Shown piece by piece: positions 17,601-26,313 of a stretch of 64,000 bases of DNA. The DNA is from Bacteroidota bacterium. Its GTDB lineage: Bacteria; Bacteroidota; Bacteroidia; B-17B0; Aurantibacillaceae. Position 1 is the first letter of the stretch. The number at the start of each line of letters is the position of its first letter. The notes beneath the pieces are model-generated. The model did not search any database. It was given only the letters and a program-made list of their open reading frames with translations, and was not told the DNA's origin. The translations under genes were made by a program, and so were the position numbers. The DNA lies in the NCBI GenBank assembly GCA_017303905.1, contig JAFLBH010000001.1, positions 248,001 through 312,000 of the forward strand, in the 5' to 3' direction.

Positions 17601-18269
17601 ATGAAAAAACTCATCTTATTTTACGCAGCTATTATTTTACTTGCTTCTTGCGAGAAAAAAACAATTAATGATAAAATTTATTTAAGGGGTCGTTTATTTT
17701 TAACGGATACAGTTAATCAAAACATAAAAGACCTTCCATTAGCTAACAACACGGTTTATTTGTCGTTTTACGATCCTGAGAATAATCCCAATTTTATTCA
17801 ATCTATAAAAAGTGATGCTGAAGGTTACTTTATATTTAGTTTAGATCCGGCGCATGAACGCAACTATTATGTATACAGCGAATACAAATCAAATGACTTA
17901 TTATTTAAAAACACATTTCATTCTGTAGATAGCACCAATATTTCATTGATATTAAAATTTGACGCTAACAAGCAAAACGGATTTAAGGTTACATTGAAGG
18001 ATAGTATAACCAATGGATTTTTACCCGGAATTTCTGTGAATATTTATAACAGTCTACTAGTTGCACAATTAGATGATACTTTAGGGACAAATGCGTTTAA
18101 GAAAATAACAAGCGATAATAGCGGTATAGTAAAGGCCTTTAACCTGGCAAAAGGCAAGTATTATTTAAATGCACGTAAACGATTTGGGGGAACTGTTATT
18201 CAGCAAAAGCTAAAGGAGGTTGAAGTCAATGAAATTGGAATTGCCTACAATTCAATGCTATTAAAGTAG
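17601..18269 (+). CDS. lipoprotein of unknown function, paired with the 805-aa protein
   Basis: A 222-residue protein with a lipoprotein signal peptide: MKKLILFYAAIILLASCEKK, lipobox LASC with Cys17. The mature part looks like two beta-sandwich (carboxypeptidase-regulatory or transthyretin-like) domains: about 30-115, with LPLANNTVYLSFYDPENNP and AEGYFIFSLDP, and about 120-215, with SITNGFLPGISVNIYNS and NLAKGKYYLNARKRF. Such domains are structural. With the upstream exported protein it forms a probable two-gene surface module. No function is assigned. Confidence 0.7.
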   Translation: MKKLILFYAAIILLASCEKKTINDKIYLRGRLFLTDTVNQNIKDLPLANNTVYLSFYDPENNPNFIQSIKSDAEGYFIFSLDPAHERNYYVYSEYKSNDLLFKNTFHSVDSTNISLILKFDANKQNGFKVTLKDSITNGFLPGISVNIYNSLLVAQLDDTLGTNAFKKITSDNSGIVKAFNLAKGKYYLNARKRFGGTVIQQKLKEVEVNEIGIAYNSMLLK

Positions 18270-18318
18270 GTACGGGAAATCGAGCTTACTAATTTCAATT
18301 AAAATAAATCTTCCTAAA

Positions 18319-18343
18319 ATTTATCTCACAAAATGAGATAAAT
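18319..18343. promoter_or_regulatory. probable operator of the XRE regulator
   Basis: A perfect inverted repeat with 10 bp arms, ATTTATCTCA and TGAGATAAAT, separated by 5 bp (CAAAA), 38 bp upstream of the XRE gene. It covers the place where a -33 element would lie relative to the candidate -7 box TACCTTAG (18357-18364). That is the arrangement expected of a dimeric HTH repressor or controller acting on its own promoter and on the downstream restriction operon. Confidence 0.65.
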
Positions 18344-18356
18344 ATATATTTTTTTT

Positions 18357-18364
18357 TACCTTAG
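18357..18364 (+). promoter_or_regulatory. candidate -7 promoter box of the defence operon
   Basis: TACCTTAG fits TAnnTTTG at seven of eight positions and lies 16 nt before the XRE start, preceded by a T-rich tract. Confidence 0.35.
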
Positions 18365-18380
18365 GATTTTATTAAACAAA

Positions 18381-18587
18381 ATGAACCGAATCAAAGAAAT
18401 TTTGGAAGAAAAAGGTTTAACCCAAACCTGGCTATCCGAAAAATTAGGTAAGAGTTATAATATGGTGAATTCATATGTGCAAAACAGAAGACAACCGAGT
18501 ATCGAGGTATTATTTGAGATTGGAAAAATTTTGAAATCAGACCCAAGAGAACTTTTAGTAGTTAAATTAAAGAAAAAAGAACAATAA
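18381..18587 (+). CDS. XRE-family helix-turn-helix regulator (68 aa)
   Basis: A single-domain Cro/CI-type DNA-binding protein. LTQTWLSEKLGKSYNMVNSYVQNRRQPSIEVLFEIGKIL contains the five-helix HTH pattern, with the recognition helix around SYNMVNSYVQNRRQPS (about 26-41). At 68 residues it has no ligand or oligomerisation domain, which matches the controller (C) proteins of restriction-modification systems. It precedes hsdM by 6 nt and is probably the first gene of the operon. It likely binds the inverted repeat at 18319-18343, delaying or limiting expression of the restriction genes when the island enters a new cell. Confidence 0.9.
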   Translation: MNRIKEILEEKGLTQTWLSEKLGKSYNMVNSYVQNRRQPSIEVLFEIGKILKSDPRELLVVKLKKKEQ

Positions 18588-18593
18588 TATTAT

Positions 18594-20600
18594 ATGTCCA
18601 AACAACATCAAGATCATACAAATCTCATCTGGCAAATTGCCGAATTACTTCGTGGACCATATAGACCTCCGCAGTACGAACGTGTAATGTTACCATTAAC
18701 AGTCCTCAGACGATTTGACTGCGTATTAGAAACTACTAAGCCAGCAGTATTAGCCAAATATGAAAAGCTCAAAGCGGGAAAATTGAAGGGCGAAGCATTG
18801 GATACAATGCTCAATAAAGTTTCAGGCCAGAAATTTCATAATCATTCAAAGCTGTCATTTGAAAAAATGAAGGGTGCCCCGGAAACTATTGCACGTGATC
18901 TTGTGAGTTATATCCGTGGGTTTTCTAGTAACGTTCAGCGCATCTTCGACTATTTTGATTTTGAAAGGGAGATTGAGAAAATGAATGAAGCTAATATCCT
19001 ATACCTCGTTGTTTCTCAATTCAGCAATGTTGATTTACACCCAAAAAGAAAAGATGGAACAGGAGTTGATAATATTGAGATGGGGCAAATTTTTGAACAT
19101 TTGATTCGAAAATTTAATGAAATTGCAAATGAAACGGCTGGGGATCACTTTACACCACGTGAAGTAATTAAAGTGATGGTGAACATGCTTTTCATAAATG
19201 ATGATGACTTGCTTTCAAAGCCCGGCACAATTCGCAAAATGCTTGATCCTACTTGTGGAACTGGCGGAATGTTAGCCGAAGCGCAGGCATATTTAAAGGA
19301 TCATCATCCAGATGCGATTTTATATGCATACGGACAGGACTATAACAAACGCGCCTTTGCTACTGCAGCTTCCGATATGCTCATCAAAGAAGTAGCGCAC
19401 AATGGTGCAGGCGAAAATATCCAATATGGAGACAGTTTAATTGATGATAAGTTTGAAGGTTATCATTTCGATTACCTCATTGCTAATCCTCCCTTTGGAG
19501 TGGACTGGAAAAGACAACAAGCTGAAATCACCAGACAACACGAAAAGCTTGGATACTCTGGACGTTTCGGAGCTGGGCTCCCGAGAGTGAATGATGGTGC
19601 CCTACTTTTTTTGCAACACATGATCAGTAAGTTTGAGCCAGTGGATGAAAAAAATAAGAAATTCGGGTCACGTCTTGCTGTGGTGTTCAGTGGATCGCCG
19701 ATGTTTAGTGGTGGTGCAGGTTCCGGAGAAAGTAATATCAGGCGATGGATCATAGAAAGTGATTGGCTGGAAGCTATCATTGCTTTGCCAGAGCAAATGT
19801 TTTATAACACAGGTATCGGTACTTATATCTGGATTGTGACAAATCGTAAAGAAAAAAGGCGAACAGGAAAAATTCAACTTATTGATGCACGTGAATATTA
19901 TATCCAAATGAAACGAAGCTTGGGAAACAAGCGCAGGAAAATTGGCGAAAAAGAAGAAGGTGAACCTGACCAAGTTGGAGACATTGTTAGGTTGTATGGT
20001 AAATTTCAAGACAATAAGCATTCTAAAATTTTCAACAATACAGATTTTGGATATACTCGGGTTACAGTTGAACGTCCTCTTCGATTGCGTTACGAAATGA
20101 CATTGGAAGACAAATCTCGTTACTTGGATGCTTTCCCACATTTGCTAGATGATATTCAGCAGATTGATAAGGAACTAGGACGAAAACCTCTTTTGGACTG
20201 GAACGAAGCTTCTAAAAAAATAGACAAAATACTCAAGAGCAATGAAAGCAAGTGGAAAGCGAATGAATGGAAGCAATTCCGTGAAGTATTTACGCATACC
20301 GACCCCAAAGCAATAGAAGTAAGAATAGGGAAAAATGAATTTGAAGCAGATGCTGCTTTAAGAGATTTTGAAAATGTTCCTTTAGAACAGGATATTGATT
20401 CCTACTTTAAAACAGAAGTGCTGCCTTATGTGTCCGATGCTTGGATGGACAGAAGTAAAGACAAAGTAGGTTTTGAAATTAATTTTAATAATCACTTCTT
20501 TAATTATCCAAAACCAAAAGAATTAAAAGTAATTGATGAGGAACTAAAAACTGTACAAAATGAAATTCTTAGGCTTTTAAATTCAACAATTAAAAAATAG
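18594..20600 (+). CDS. hsdM: type I restriction-modification methyltransferase subunit HsdM
   Basis: Adenine-N6 DNA methyltransferase of 668 residues. The N-terminal HsdM helical domain (about 1-160) starts with TNLIWQIAELLRGPYRPPQYERV. The SAM-binding motif I is LDPTCGTGGML (from residue 217) and the catalytic motif IV is NPPFG (from residue 298), both preceded by ETAGDHFTPREVI, which is nearly invariant in HsdM. The C-terminal 200 residues are longer than in the shortest HsdMs and end in a helical tail likely to contact HsdS. With HsdS it protects host DNA; with HsdR it restricts. hsdS begins 4 nt after its stop. Confidence 0.95.
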   Translation: MSKQHQDHTNLIWQIAELLRGPYRPPQYERVMLPLTVLRRFDCVLETTKPAVLAKYEKLKAGKLKGEALDTMLNKVSGQKFHNHSKLSFEKMKGAPETIARDLVSYIRGFSSNVQRIFDYFDFEREIEKMNEANILYLVVSQFSNVDLHPKRKDGTGVDNIEMGQIFEHLIRKFNEIANETAGDHFTPREVIKVMVNMLFINDDDLLSKPGTIRKMLDPTCGTGGMLAEAQAYLKDHHPDAILYAYGQDYNKRAFATAASDMLIKEVAHNGAGENIQYGDSLIDDKFEGYHFDYLIANPPFGVDWKRQQAEITRQHEKLGYSGRFGAGLPRVNDGALLFLQHMISKFEPVDEKNKKFGSRLAVVFSGSPMFSGGAGSGESNIRRWIIESDWLEAIIALPEQMFYNTGIGTYIWIVTNRKEKRRTGKIQLIDAREYYIQMKRSLGNKRRKIGEKEEGEPDQVGDIVRLYGKFQDNKHSKIFNNTDFGYTRVTVERPLRLRYEMTLEDKSRYLDAFPHLLDDIQQIDKELGRKPLLDWNEASKKIDKILKSNESKWKANEWKQFREVFTHTDPKAIEVRIGKNEFEADAALRDFENVPLEQDIDSYFKTEVLPYVSDAWMDRSKDKVGFEINFNNHFFNYPKPKELKVIDEELKTVQNEILRLLNSTIKK

Positions 20601-20604
20601 TTAT

Positions 20605-21213
20605 ATGCAAATAATCAGATTAAAATATCTATTTGAAAAAAGAATTGGAGGCGCTTGGGGAGAAGAACCCGAAATCAACAACTCTTATGTTTGCATTAGA
20701 GCCGCTGATTTCTTAACTGATAAAATTGCGCACAAAACAACTGACTTGACCCGAAGAAGTTTCAAAACAGAAGAAATTGAAAAGAAACAACTGAAAGAAG
20801 GAGACATCATAGTAGAAAAATCAGGCGGTGGTGAAAATCAACCTGTAGGTAGAGTTGTTTTGTTTTCATTAGACGAACCTGCACTTTGTTCGAATTTCCT
20901 TGAAATTTTAAGGCCAAACTTAAATATTCTTGACCCTAAATATGGGGCGTACTTATTGTATTCTTTATGGGCCAGCCGCATCACAACCAAATCAATTAAA
21001 CAAACAACTGGCATTCAAAATTTGGACTTATCTGAATTTTTGGATAACAAAGTTGTTTTGCCTAGCATTTCGGAACAAAGGAAAATAGTTGATAATTTGG
21101 AGACGGAAATATTGCAAATTGATACTATGTATAAACATACGTTAAAATCACTAGAGTTGCTAGAAGAAAGAAAATCATCGTTGATTATAGAAAAATTACC
21201 AGGTCAAAAATAA
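20605..21213 (+). CDS. hsdS: half-length type I specificity subunit HsdS (single target-recognition domain)
   Basis: Only 202 residues, about half the usual 380-450. It contains one target recognition domain (about 1-150; IIVEKSGGG and ALCSNFLEILRPN are typical TRD strands, and QTTGIQNLDLSEFLDNKVVLP ends the domain) and one conserved helical spacer (about 155-198; PSISEQRKIVDNLETE and LLEERKSSLI, the standard HsdS coiled-coil ends). A second TRD is absent, and no remnant of one is found before the next start 4 nt later. Known half-S proteins work as homodimers and read symmetric split sites, so this may do the same. A truncation is the alternative. The gene lies in frame with intact ends, which favours a working half subunit. 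Confidence 0.85.
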   Translation: MQIIRLKYLFEKRIGGAWGEEPEINNSYVCIRAADFLTDKIAHKTTDLTRRSFKTEEIEKKQLKEGDIIVEKSGGGENQPVGRVVLFSLDEPALCSNFLEILRPNLNILDPKYGAYLLYSLWASRITTKSIKQTTGIQNLDLSEFLDNKVVLPSISEQRKIVDNLETEILQIDTMYKHTLKSLELLEERKSSLIIEKLPGQK

Positions 21214-21216
21214 ATT

Positions 21217-22518
21217 ATGCAAATTAAAAAAATTACGCTCACTAACTTTAGAGCATACGAATATGCTGAGTTCAATTTTAAGGAAGGAATGAACTTATTA
21301 GTTGGTGTAAACGGCGCTGGTAAATCCTCCGTTTTGGACGTTCTAAATGTGTGCTTATCGGTTATTTTTTCTAACATTTCAGAAGCAAAGGTTAAAAGGC
21401 TAAGTTTCTCAAACGATGACATTAGTCTTGGAGCTACACGTTTACAGGTTTCATGTAATTTTACATATTTGAGTGTTAACTATAATTTATTGATTGAAAA
21501 AAACAAAGAGCGAAGGATTCTAACCATTAAGCCGGAAGAAGAGGAAGGGTTAAAAAAGAAAAGAAGAACTAAAGCAAAAGTAGAGAACATTTTTATTGAT
21601 GATCAAGTAGTATTTACACCCCAGTTCAAATTACGTTCAAAGAAGCTCAGTCAATTAGGAAATGAATCAATAGCGGTACTGTTCTCAACTAAGCGCTCTC
21701 TGATTACTAGAGAAATTCCAAGTAAAACAGCCATTGCAGGTGGCTTAGCCGCTGCTTATTCAGAAGCTTTTAGTGCAGATAGATTTTTCAATTTACGAAT
21801 TTTTTCTGATTGGTATAAAGTACAGAAAGTATTATCTAAAGAAAAGAGCAAAACAAAAAAACACGTCTCAACTTTAGACAGAGCAATAGAGCTATTTTTG
21901 CCCGGCTTTAATAATCTTAGAGTGCATTCTGATCGACGCCAAACTGAATTCTATATTGACAAGAATAACAAAAACTTCAAGTTGCGACAATTATCTGACG
22001 GCGAAAGGGGAATGATAGCTTTAGTTTTTGATATTGCGCGGAGAATATCCCAGGCGAATCCAACAAGTTCAGACCCGTTATCAGAAGGAAATGGAATTGT
22101 ACTTATAGATGAACTTGATTTGCATCTACATCCCAAATGGCAAAGGACTATTGTGGAAAATCTGTCAAACACATTTCCAAAAATACAGTTTATAGCCACT
22201 ACACATTCTCCACAAATTATTCCTTCGATTGAACCAGAAGGAATTCAATTAATAGAAAGTGGGGCGGTCGTTATACCAGATCGGTCTTTGGGAATGGATT
22301 CGAATTGGATTTTAAGAAATCTTTTGGACTCCGAGGACAGACCGGTAAAATCTTTAAAAGCAATTAAGTCGGTTGAAGAGTTAATTAATACAGGTGAGCT
22401 AATTAAGGCAAAATTGGCAATAAAGAATTTTAAAGAGAAAGGGTCCTTAGATTTAGCCGAATGGGCGACACTTGAAGCTCGCATTTCAAAACTAGAAATA
22501 CTGAAAGGAGAAAAGTGA
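21217..22518 (+). CDS. ptuA: Septu-like ATPase PtuA (AAA/SMC-type), inside the type I operon
   Basis: A 433-residue ABC/SMC-class ATPase. It opens MQIKKITLTNFRAYEYAEFNF, the usual start of RecF/OLD-like ATPases. Walker A is GVNGAGKSS (30-38), the signature-like motif LSDGERG is at 259-265, Walker B is GIVLIDELDLHLHP with D298 and E299, and the switch histidine is in TTHSP (H330). There is no TOPRIM nuclease domain, so it is not an OLD nuclease; nuclease activity must come from the partner. Its stop overlaps the GTG start of the HNH nuclease gene by 4 nt (GTGA). An AAA_21-type ATPase followed directly by a TIGR02646-like HNH protein is the Septu (PtuA-PtuB) arrangement. No reverse transcriptase is present, so this is not the retron Ec78 form. 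Confidence 0.8.
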   Translation: MQIKKITLTNFRAYEYAEFNFKEGMNLLVGVNGAGKSSVLDVLNVCLSVIFSNISEAKVKRLSFSNDDISLGATRLQVSCNFTYLSVNYNLLIEKNKERRILTIKPEEEEGLKKKRRTKAKVENIFIDDQVVFTPQFKLRSKKLSQLGNESIAVLFSTKRSLITREIPSKTAIAGGLAAAYSEAFSADRFFNLRIFSDWYKVQKVLSKEKSKTKKHVSTLDRAIELFLPGFNNLRVHSDRRQTEFYIDKNNKNFKLRQLSDGERGMIALVFDIARRISQANPTSSDPLSEGNGIVLIDELDLHLHPKWQRTIVENLSNTFPKIQFIATTHSPQIIPSIEPEGIQLIESGAVVIPDRSLGMDSNWILRNLLDSEDRPVKSLKAIKSVEELINTGELIKAKLAIKNFKEKGSLDLAEWATLEARISKLEILKGEK

Positions 22519-23243
22519 AAAGAATATTAAAGGCTGGCTCTCCCAAACAATATTCTGATTGGGTAAAAAACATGAAAGGTCAGGAAAACGAACATTATCA
22601 TTCGCTTCAGAATCCTGAAAAAGGAATTCTTCACGATACATTATTGAGTGAACAAGGATCTTTGTGCGGATATACCATGAAAAGAATTAGTAGAACAACC
22701 TCACATATAGAGCATATAAAGCCCGAGGTTGTTTGTCGGGCCGAACAGAAGGGATTAGATTTGGACTATGTTAACCTAATTGCATGTTACCCTAAAGAAG
22801 GCATGAAAGCAAGTTGTAGATATGGTGCTCAGGAAAAAGGATCTTGGTGGGATGATAATGGCAGAGATTTTATTTCACCACTATTAAGCAATTGTGAATC
22901 TGTTTTTACTTTCAATATCAAAGGCGAAATCGGTTGTGTGGCGAATAACCTGCGCGCAAAGAAAACCATTGAAGTTTTGAAGCTGGACAATAAAGAGCTC
23001 ACCGAGGATCGAAGAAGGGCAATAGACGAGTTCTTGTATGGCGAAAATTTAAATTCACCTATAAGTAAAGGTGAAGCCACTAGAATTAAAAGCGAAGTTG
23101 AAAAAAGGAAGAATGATGGCAGCTTCGTTGAGTACTGTGTAACAATAAAACATGCTTTAGGTCATTATATCGAGTTGCTTGATAAAAATTCGAAGCAAAA
23201 GAAGTTTGCGTCTAAAAGCATAAGAAAACAAAAGAGAAAATGA
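22515..23243 (+). CDS. ptuB: Septu-like HNH endonuclease PtuB
   Basis: A 242-residue nuclease. The HNH core is CGYTMKRIS (51-59), HIEHIKP (H64, E66, H67) and DYVNLIACYP (N87), with the large spacing between the second His and Asn typical of TIGR02646/PtuB. Many relatives have a second Cys at the position of T54 (CxYC), so the zinc site may be altered here. In Septu, PtuA ATPase holds PtuB inactive until phage infection, then PtuB cleaves nucleic acid. The start is GTG at 22515, overlapping ptuA; the 3' end overlaps hsdR by 4 nt (ATGA). The two overlaps tie its translation to both the ATPase and the restriction subunit. The Lys-rich C-terminus (KKFASKSIRKQKRK) may bind nucleic acid. Confidence 0.8.
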   Translation: MKRILKAGSPKQYSDWVKNMKGQENEHYHSLQNPEKGILHDTLLSEQGSLCGYTMKRISRTTSHIEHIKPEVVCRAEQKGLDLDYVNLIACYPKEGMKASCRYGAQEKGSWWDDNGRDFISPLLSNCESVFTFNIKGEIGCVANNLRAKKTIEVLKLDNKELTEDRRRAIDEFLYGENLNSPISKGEATRIKSEVEKRKNDGSFVEYCVTIKHALGHYIELLDKNSKQKKFASKSIRKQKRK

Positions 23244-26200
23244 GCAACAAAATCCTAAAAGAAATCTCCTTCGAAACAGTGATTGAAAATTGTTTATTGG
23301 AAAGTGGCTATCAAACCATAAACAAAGCAGGTTTCGATAAAGAACGGGCCATTTTCCCGAAAACTGTTTTAGACTTTATTCGTGCCACCCAATCCATTGA
23401 GTGGCAAAAGTTGGAGACTCTTTTAGGCGCCAACACTGAAGAACAAGTATTAAGTGATTTATGCAAATGGCTAGATACTTATGGCTCACTTACCACGTTA
23501 CGACATGGTTTTAAATGCTATGGTAAGCAATTGCAGGTGGCCTTTTTCAAAGCATCCCATACAATGAACCCGGAGCTTGAAACCAATTACACAAAAAATA
23601 TTTTGGGATTAACAAGGCAGCTGCAATATTCCACACGAAACAATAATTCATTGGATGTTACTTTAAGTGTCAATGGAATACCAGTCATCACCTTAGAGCT
23701 CAAAAACCCATTGACAGGTCAAAATGTTGAGCACGCTAAAGTTCAATATAAAAATGACCGCGATCCTCGTGAAATAATCTTTGAATTCAAACGCAGAACA
23801 CTGGTTCATTTTGCGGTAGATACAGAACAAGTATACATGACAACTCGTTTAGCCGGTCCAGCAACTTACTTTCTACCTTTTAATAAAGGAAATGAAGGTG
23901 GGGCAGGAAATCCGCCCGACAAAGAGGGACGTACTTATAGAACAGCTTATTTGTGGGATGAAGTTTTACAACGTGACAGCCTATTTGATATTCTAGCCAG
24001 ATTTATACACCTACAGGTTGAGGAAAAATTGACTGATGAAGGTCGCAAGATTAAAAAAGAGACAATGGTCTTTCCACGTTTTCATCAATTACAAGCTGTT
24101 CGTAATTTAATTCGTGCTGCCGGACAAGATGGTGTTGGAAATAATTATTTAATTGAGCATTCGGCTGGAAGCGGAAAGAGTAATACTATTGCATGGCTCG
24201 CACATCGACTTGCCTCTCTTCATCATTCTGATAACAGAAAGGTTTTTAATTCTGTAATTGTAATTACCGACCGCGTCGTCCTTGATAAACAGTTGCAGGA
24301 TACAATTTACCAATTTGAACATAAGCAAGGTGTTGTCCAAAAAATTGATGAAAATTCAAAGCAGTTGGCAGAGGCGTTGGAAAATTCTGTTCCTATCATT
24401 ATTACCACTCTACAAAAATTTCCTTTTGTCTCAAACCAATTACTGAAGTTGGCAGAAGAGCGTGGGCAAAAAGGTAGTGGTGTTTTGCAAACCAAACGGT
24501 TTGCTGTTTTAGTAGATGAAGCCCATAGCTCGCAAAGCGGTGAAACATCAGCAGATCTGAAAGAGGTTTTGGGTGGAAATGAACTGGTTGAAGAAGCTAA
24601 AAGGAAAGCGCAAGAAGAAGGCTTGGAACACTTGGAGGAATTGTATCGCAGTATGGCTAAACGGGGAAAACAAGACAACCTTAGTTTTTTTGCTTTCACT
24701 GCGACACCAAAGCACAAAACTTTGGCGGTTTTCGGCGATAAAGGTAAACCTTTTCATAAATACACCATGCGTCAAGCCATAGAGGAGGGTTTTATCATGG
24801 ATGTATTGAAGAATTACACTACGTATGCTACTTATTACAAATTGATAAAATCAAGTGAAGAAGATCCGCAGGTAGAGCGTAAAAAAGCTGCCAAGGCTCT
24901 TGCCAGATTTTTGAAATTACACCCACATAACATCACGCAAAAAACAGAGGTAATGGTTGAGCATTTCTATGCGGTTAGTCGTCATAAAATTGGTGGCCAT
25001 GCTAAAGCCATGGTCGTTACTGGCTCACGCCTCGAAGCGGTAAGATACAAGGAGAGTTTTGATGCTTACATTAAAAGCAAAGGTTATCCGATAAAATCAC
25101 TTGTTGCATTTTCAGGAATTGTGACAGACGATAAAGTGAAAGATAAAACTTATACTGAAGAAGGCATGAACAATGGAATTAAGGAACGTGAATTACCTGA
25201 AAAATTTGCTTCACCTGACTACAATGTGTTGTTAGTGGCAGAAAAATATCAAACGGGATTTGATCAACCATTGCTTCATACTATGTATGTAGATAAGCGC
25301 CTTTCTGGAATTCAAGCTGTACAAACACTATCACGACTGAACCGTATCCATCCTCTGAAGGAAGATACTTTTGTTTTGGATTTTGTGAATGACAGAGAGG
25401 AAATACGCCAATCCTTTAAAACCTATTACGAAGGCGCTGAAATTGGAGAAGAAGTTGACCAGGCTCACTTGTATCAAATTCAAATTGAACTCGACCAATG
25501 TAATATCTACATGAAGGAAGATATTGAACGGTTCTGTTCCATCTACTTTAAACCGAAGCAAAAACAAAGTGCAGCGGATCATGAGGCATTAAATGCTGCA
25601 TTAGATCCGGCAGTTTCCCGTTTTTCGACATTATTGAACTCAAAAGAAGAAGAGGCAGAATTAATCAGAGGTAAAATCGGCTCATTCAAAAATCTATATA
25701 GTTTTCTTAGTCAGATCATACCATATCAAGATAGTGATTTAGAAAAACACTTCGTCTATTATCGCCACTTGTCCGCCAAATTACCTCATAGAAAATCGGC
25801 CCCCAATTATACATTTGACGATACAATACGGTTAGAATACTATAGACTTCAGAAAATCAGCGAGGGGTCTATCTCACTTAAAGAAGGGACGCCATATAAA
25901 CTAGATGGGCCCACAGATGTAGGCACTGGCTCAGTAAGAGAGCCGGAAGTTCCGCTTTCCAAATTAGTAGATATCGTTAATGAGCGCTTTGGAACAGATT
26001 TTAATCAAGCGGATCAATATTTCTTCGATCAAATTGTAGAAACTGCAATTCTTGATGAAAGTTTGATGAAAGCAGCGGAAGTAAATCCAGAAGACAAATT
26101 TGAATTGGTGTTTAAAAATCTGTTAGAGAAACTATTTATTGAACGTATTGATCAGAACGAAGATATTTTTGAACGTTATATGAATGATGCGCAATTTCAA

Positions 26201-26260
26201 AAACTAGTAACTGCATGGTTAGCATCACAGGCTTATTCTAAATTAAGAACAAAGAAATAA
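23240..26260 (+). CDS. hsdR: type I restriction subunit HsdR (translocase and nuclease)
   Basis: A 1006-residue motor-nuclease. The N-terminal PD-(D/E)XK domain has SLDVTLSVNGIPVITLELKN (E153, K155). The helicase core has Walker A HSAGSGKSNTIAW (S308-S314), DEAHSSQ (D426-H429) and FTATPKHKTLAVFG, followed by QTGFDQPLLHTMYVDKRL and QTLSRLNR (motifs V and VI). A C-terminal helical domain (about 750-1006) would bind HsdM/S. It translocates DNA past the enzyme and cuts at a distance from an unmethylated site. It starts at the ATG overlapping the ptuB stop and ends the tightly coupled part of the operon; the next gene starts 53 nt later. Confidence 0.95.
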   Translation: MSNKILKEISFETVIENCLLESGYQTINKAGFDKERAIFPKTVLDFIRATQSIEWQKLETLLGANTEEQVLSDLCKWLDTYGSLTTLRHGFKCYGKQLQVAFFKASHTMNPELETNYTKNILGLTRQLQYSTRNNNSLDVTLSVNGIPVITLELKNPLTGQNVEHAKVQYKNDRDPREIIFEFKRRTLVHFAVDTEQVYMTTRLAGPATYFLPFNKGNEGGAGNPPDKEGRTYRTAYLWDEVLQRDSLFDILARFIHLQVEEKLTDEGRKIKKETMVFPRFHQLQAVRNLIRAAGQDGVGNNYLIEHSAGSGKSNTIAWLAHRLASLHHSDNRKVFNSVIVITDRVVLDKQLQDTIYQFEHKQGVVQKIDENSKQLAEALENSVPIIITTLQKFPFVSNQLLKLAEERGQKGSGVLQTKRFAVLVDEAHSSQSGETSADLKEVLGGNELVEEAKRKAQEEGLEHLEELYRSMAKRGKQDNLSFFAFTATPKHKTLAVFGDKGKPFHKYTMRQAIEEGFIMDVLKNYTTYATYYKLIKSSEEDPQVERKKAAKALARFLKLHPHNITQKTEVMVEHFYAVSRHKIGGHAKAMVVTGSRLEAVRYKESFDAYIKSKGYPIKSLVAFSGIVTDDKVKDKTYTEEGMNNGIKERELPEKFASPDYNVLLVAEKYQTGFDQPLLHTMYVDKRLSGIQAVQTLSRLNRIHPLKEDTFVLDFVNDREEIRQSFKTYYEGAEIGEEVDQAHLYQIQIELDQCNIYMKEDIERFCSIYFKPKQKQSAADHEALNAALDPAVSRFSTLLNSKEEEAELIRGKIGSFKNLYSFLSQIIPYQDSDLEKHFVYYRHLSAKLPHRKSAPNYTFDDTIRLEYYRLQKISEGSISLKEGTPYKLDGPTDVGTGSVREPEVPLSKLVDIVNERFGTDFNQADQYFFDQIVETAILDESLMKAAEVNPEDKFELVFKNLLEKLFIERIDQNEDIFERYMNDAQFQKLVTAWLASQAYSKLRTKK

Positions 26261-26313
26261 TTCGAAATGAATTCTGCTTTTTTTAATCGTTCAGAATAAA
26301 ATATAATTTCCTA

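Noticed and set aside
21217-22518. OLD-family nuclease (Gabija GajA-like)
   Set aside because: The ATPase has no C-terminal TOPRIM domain, and the partner is an HNH nuclease, not a UvrD helicase.
21217-23243. Retron Ec78-type system (retron plus PtuAB)
   Set aside because: No reverse transcriptase gene and no msr/msd-like inverted sequence is found around ptuAB, so only the plain Septu-like pair is claimed.
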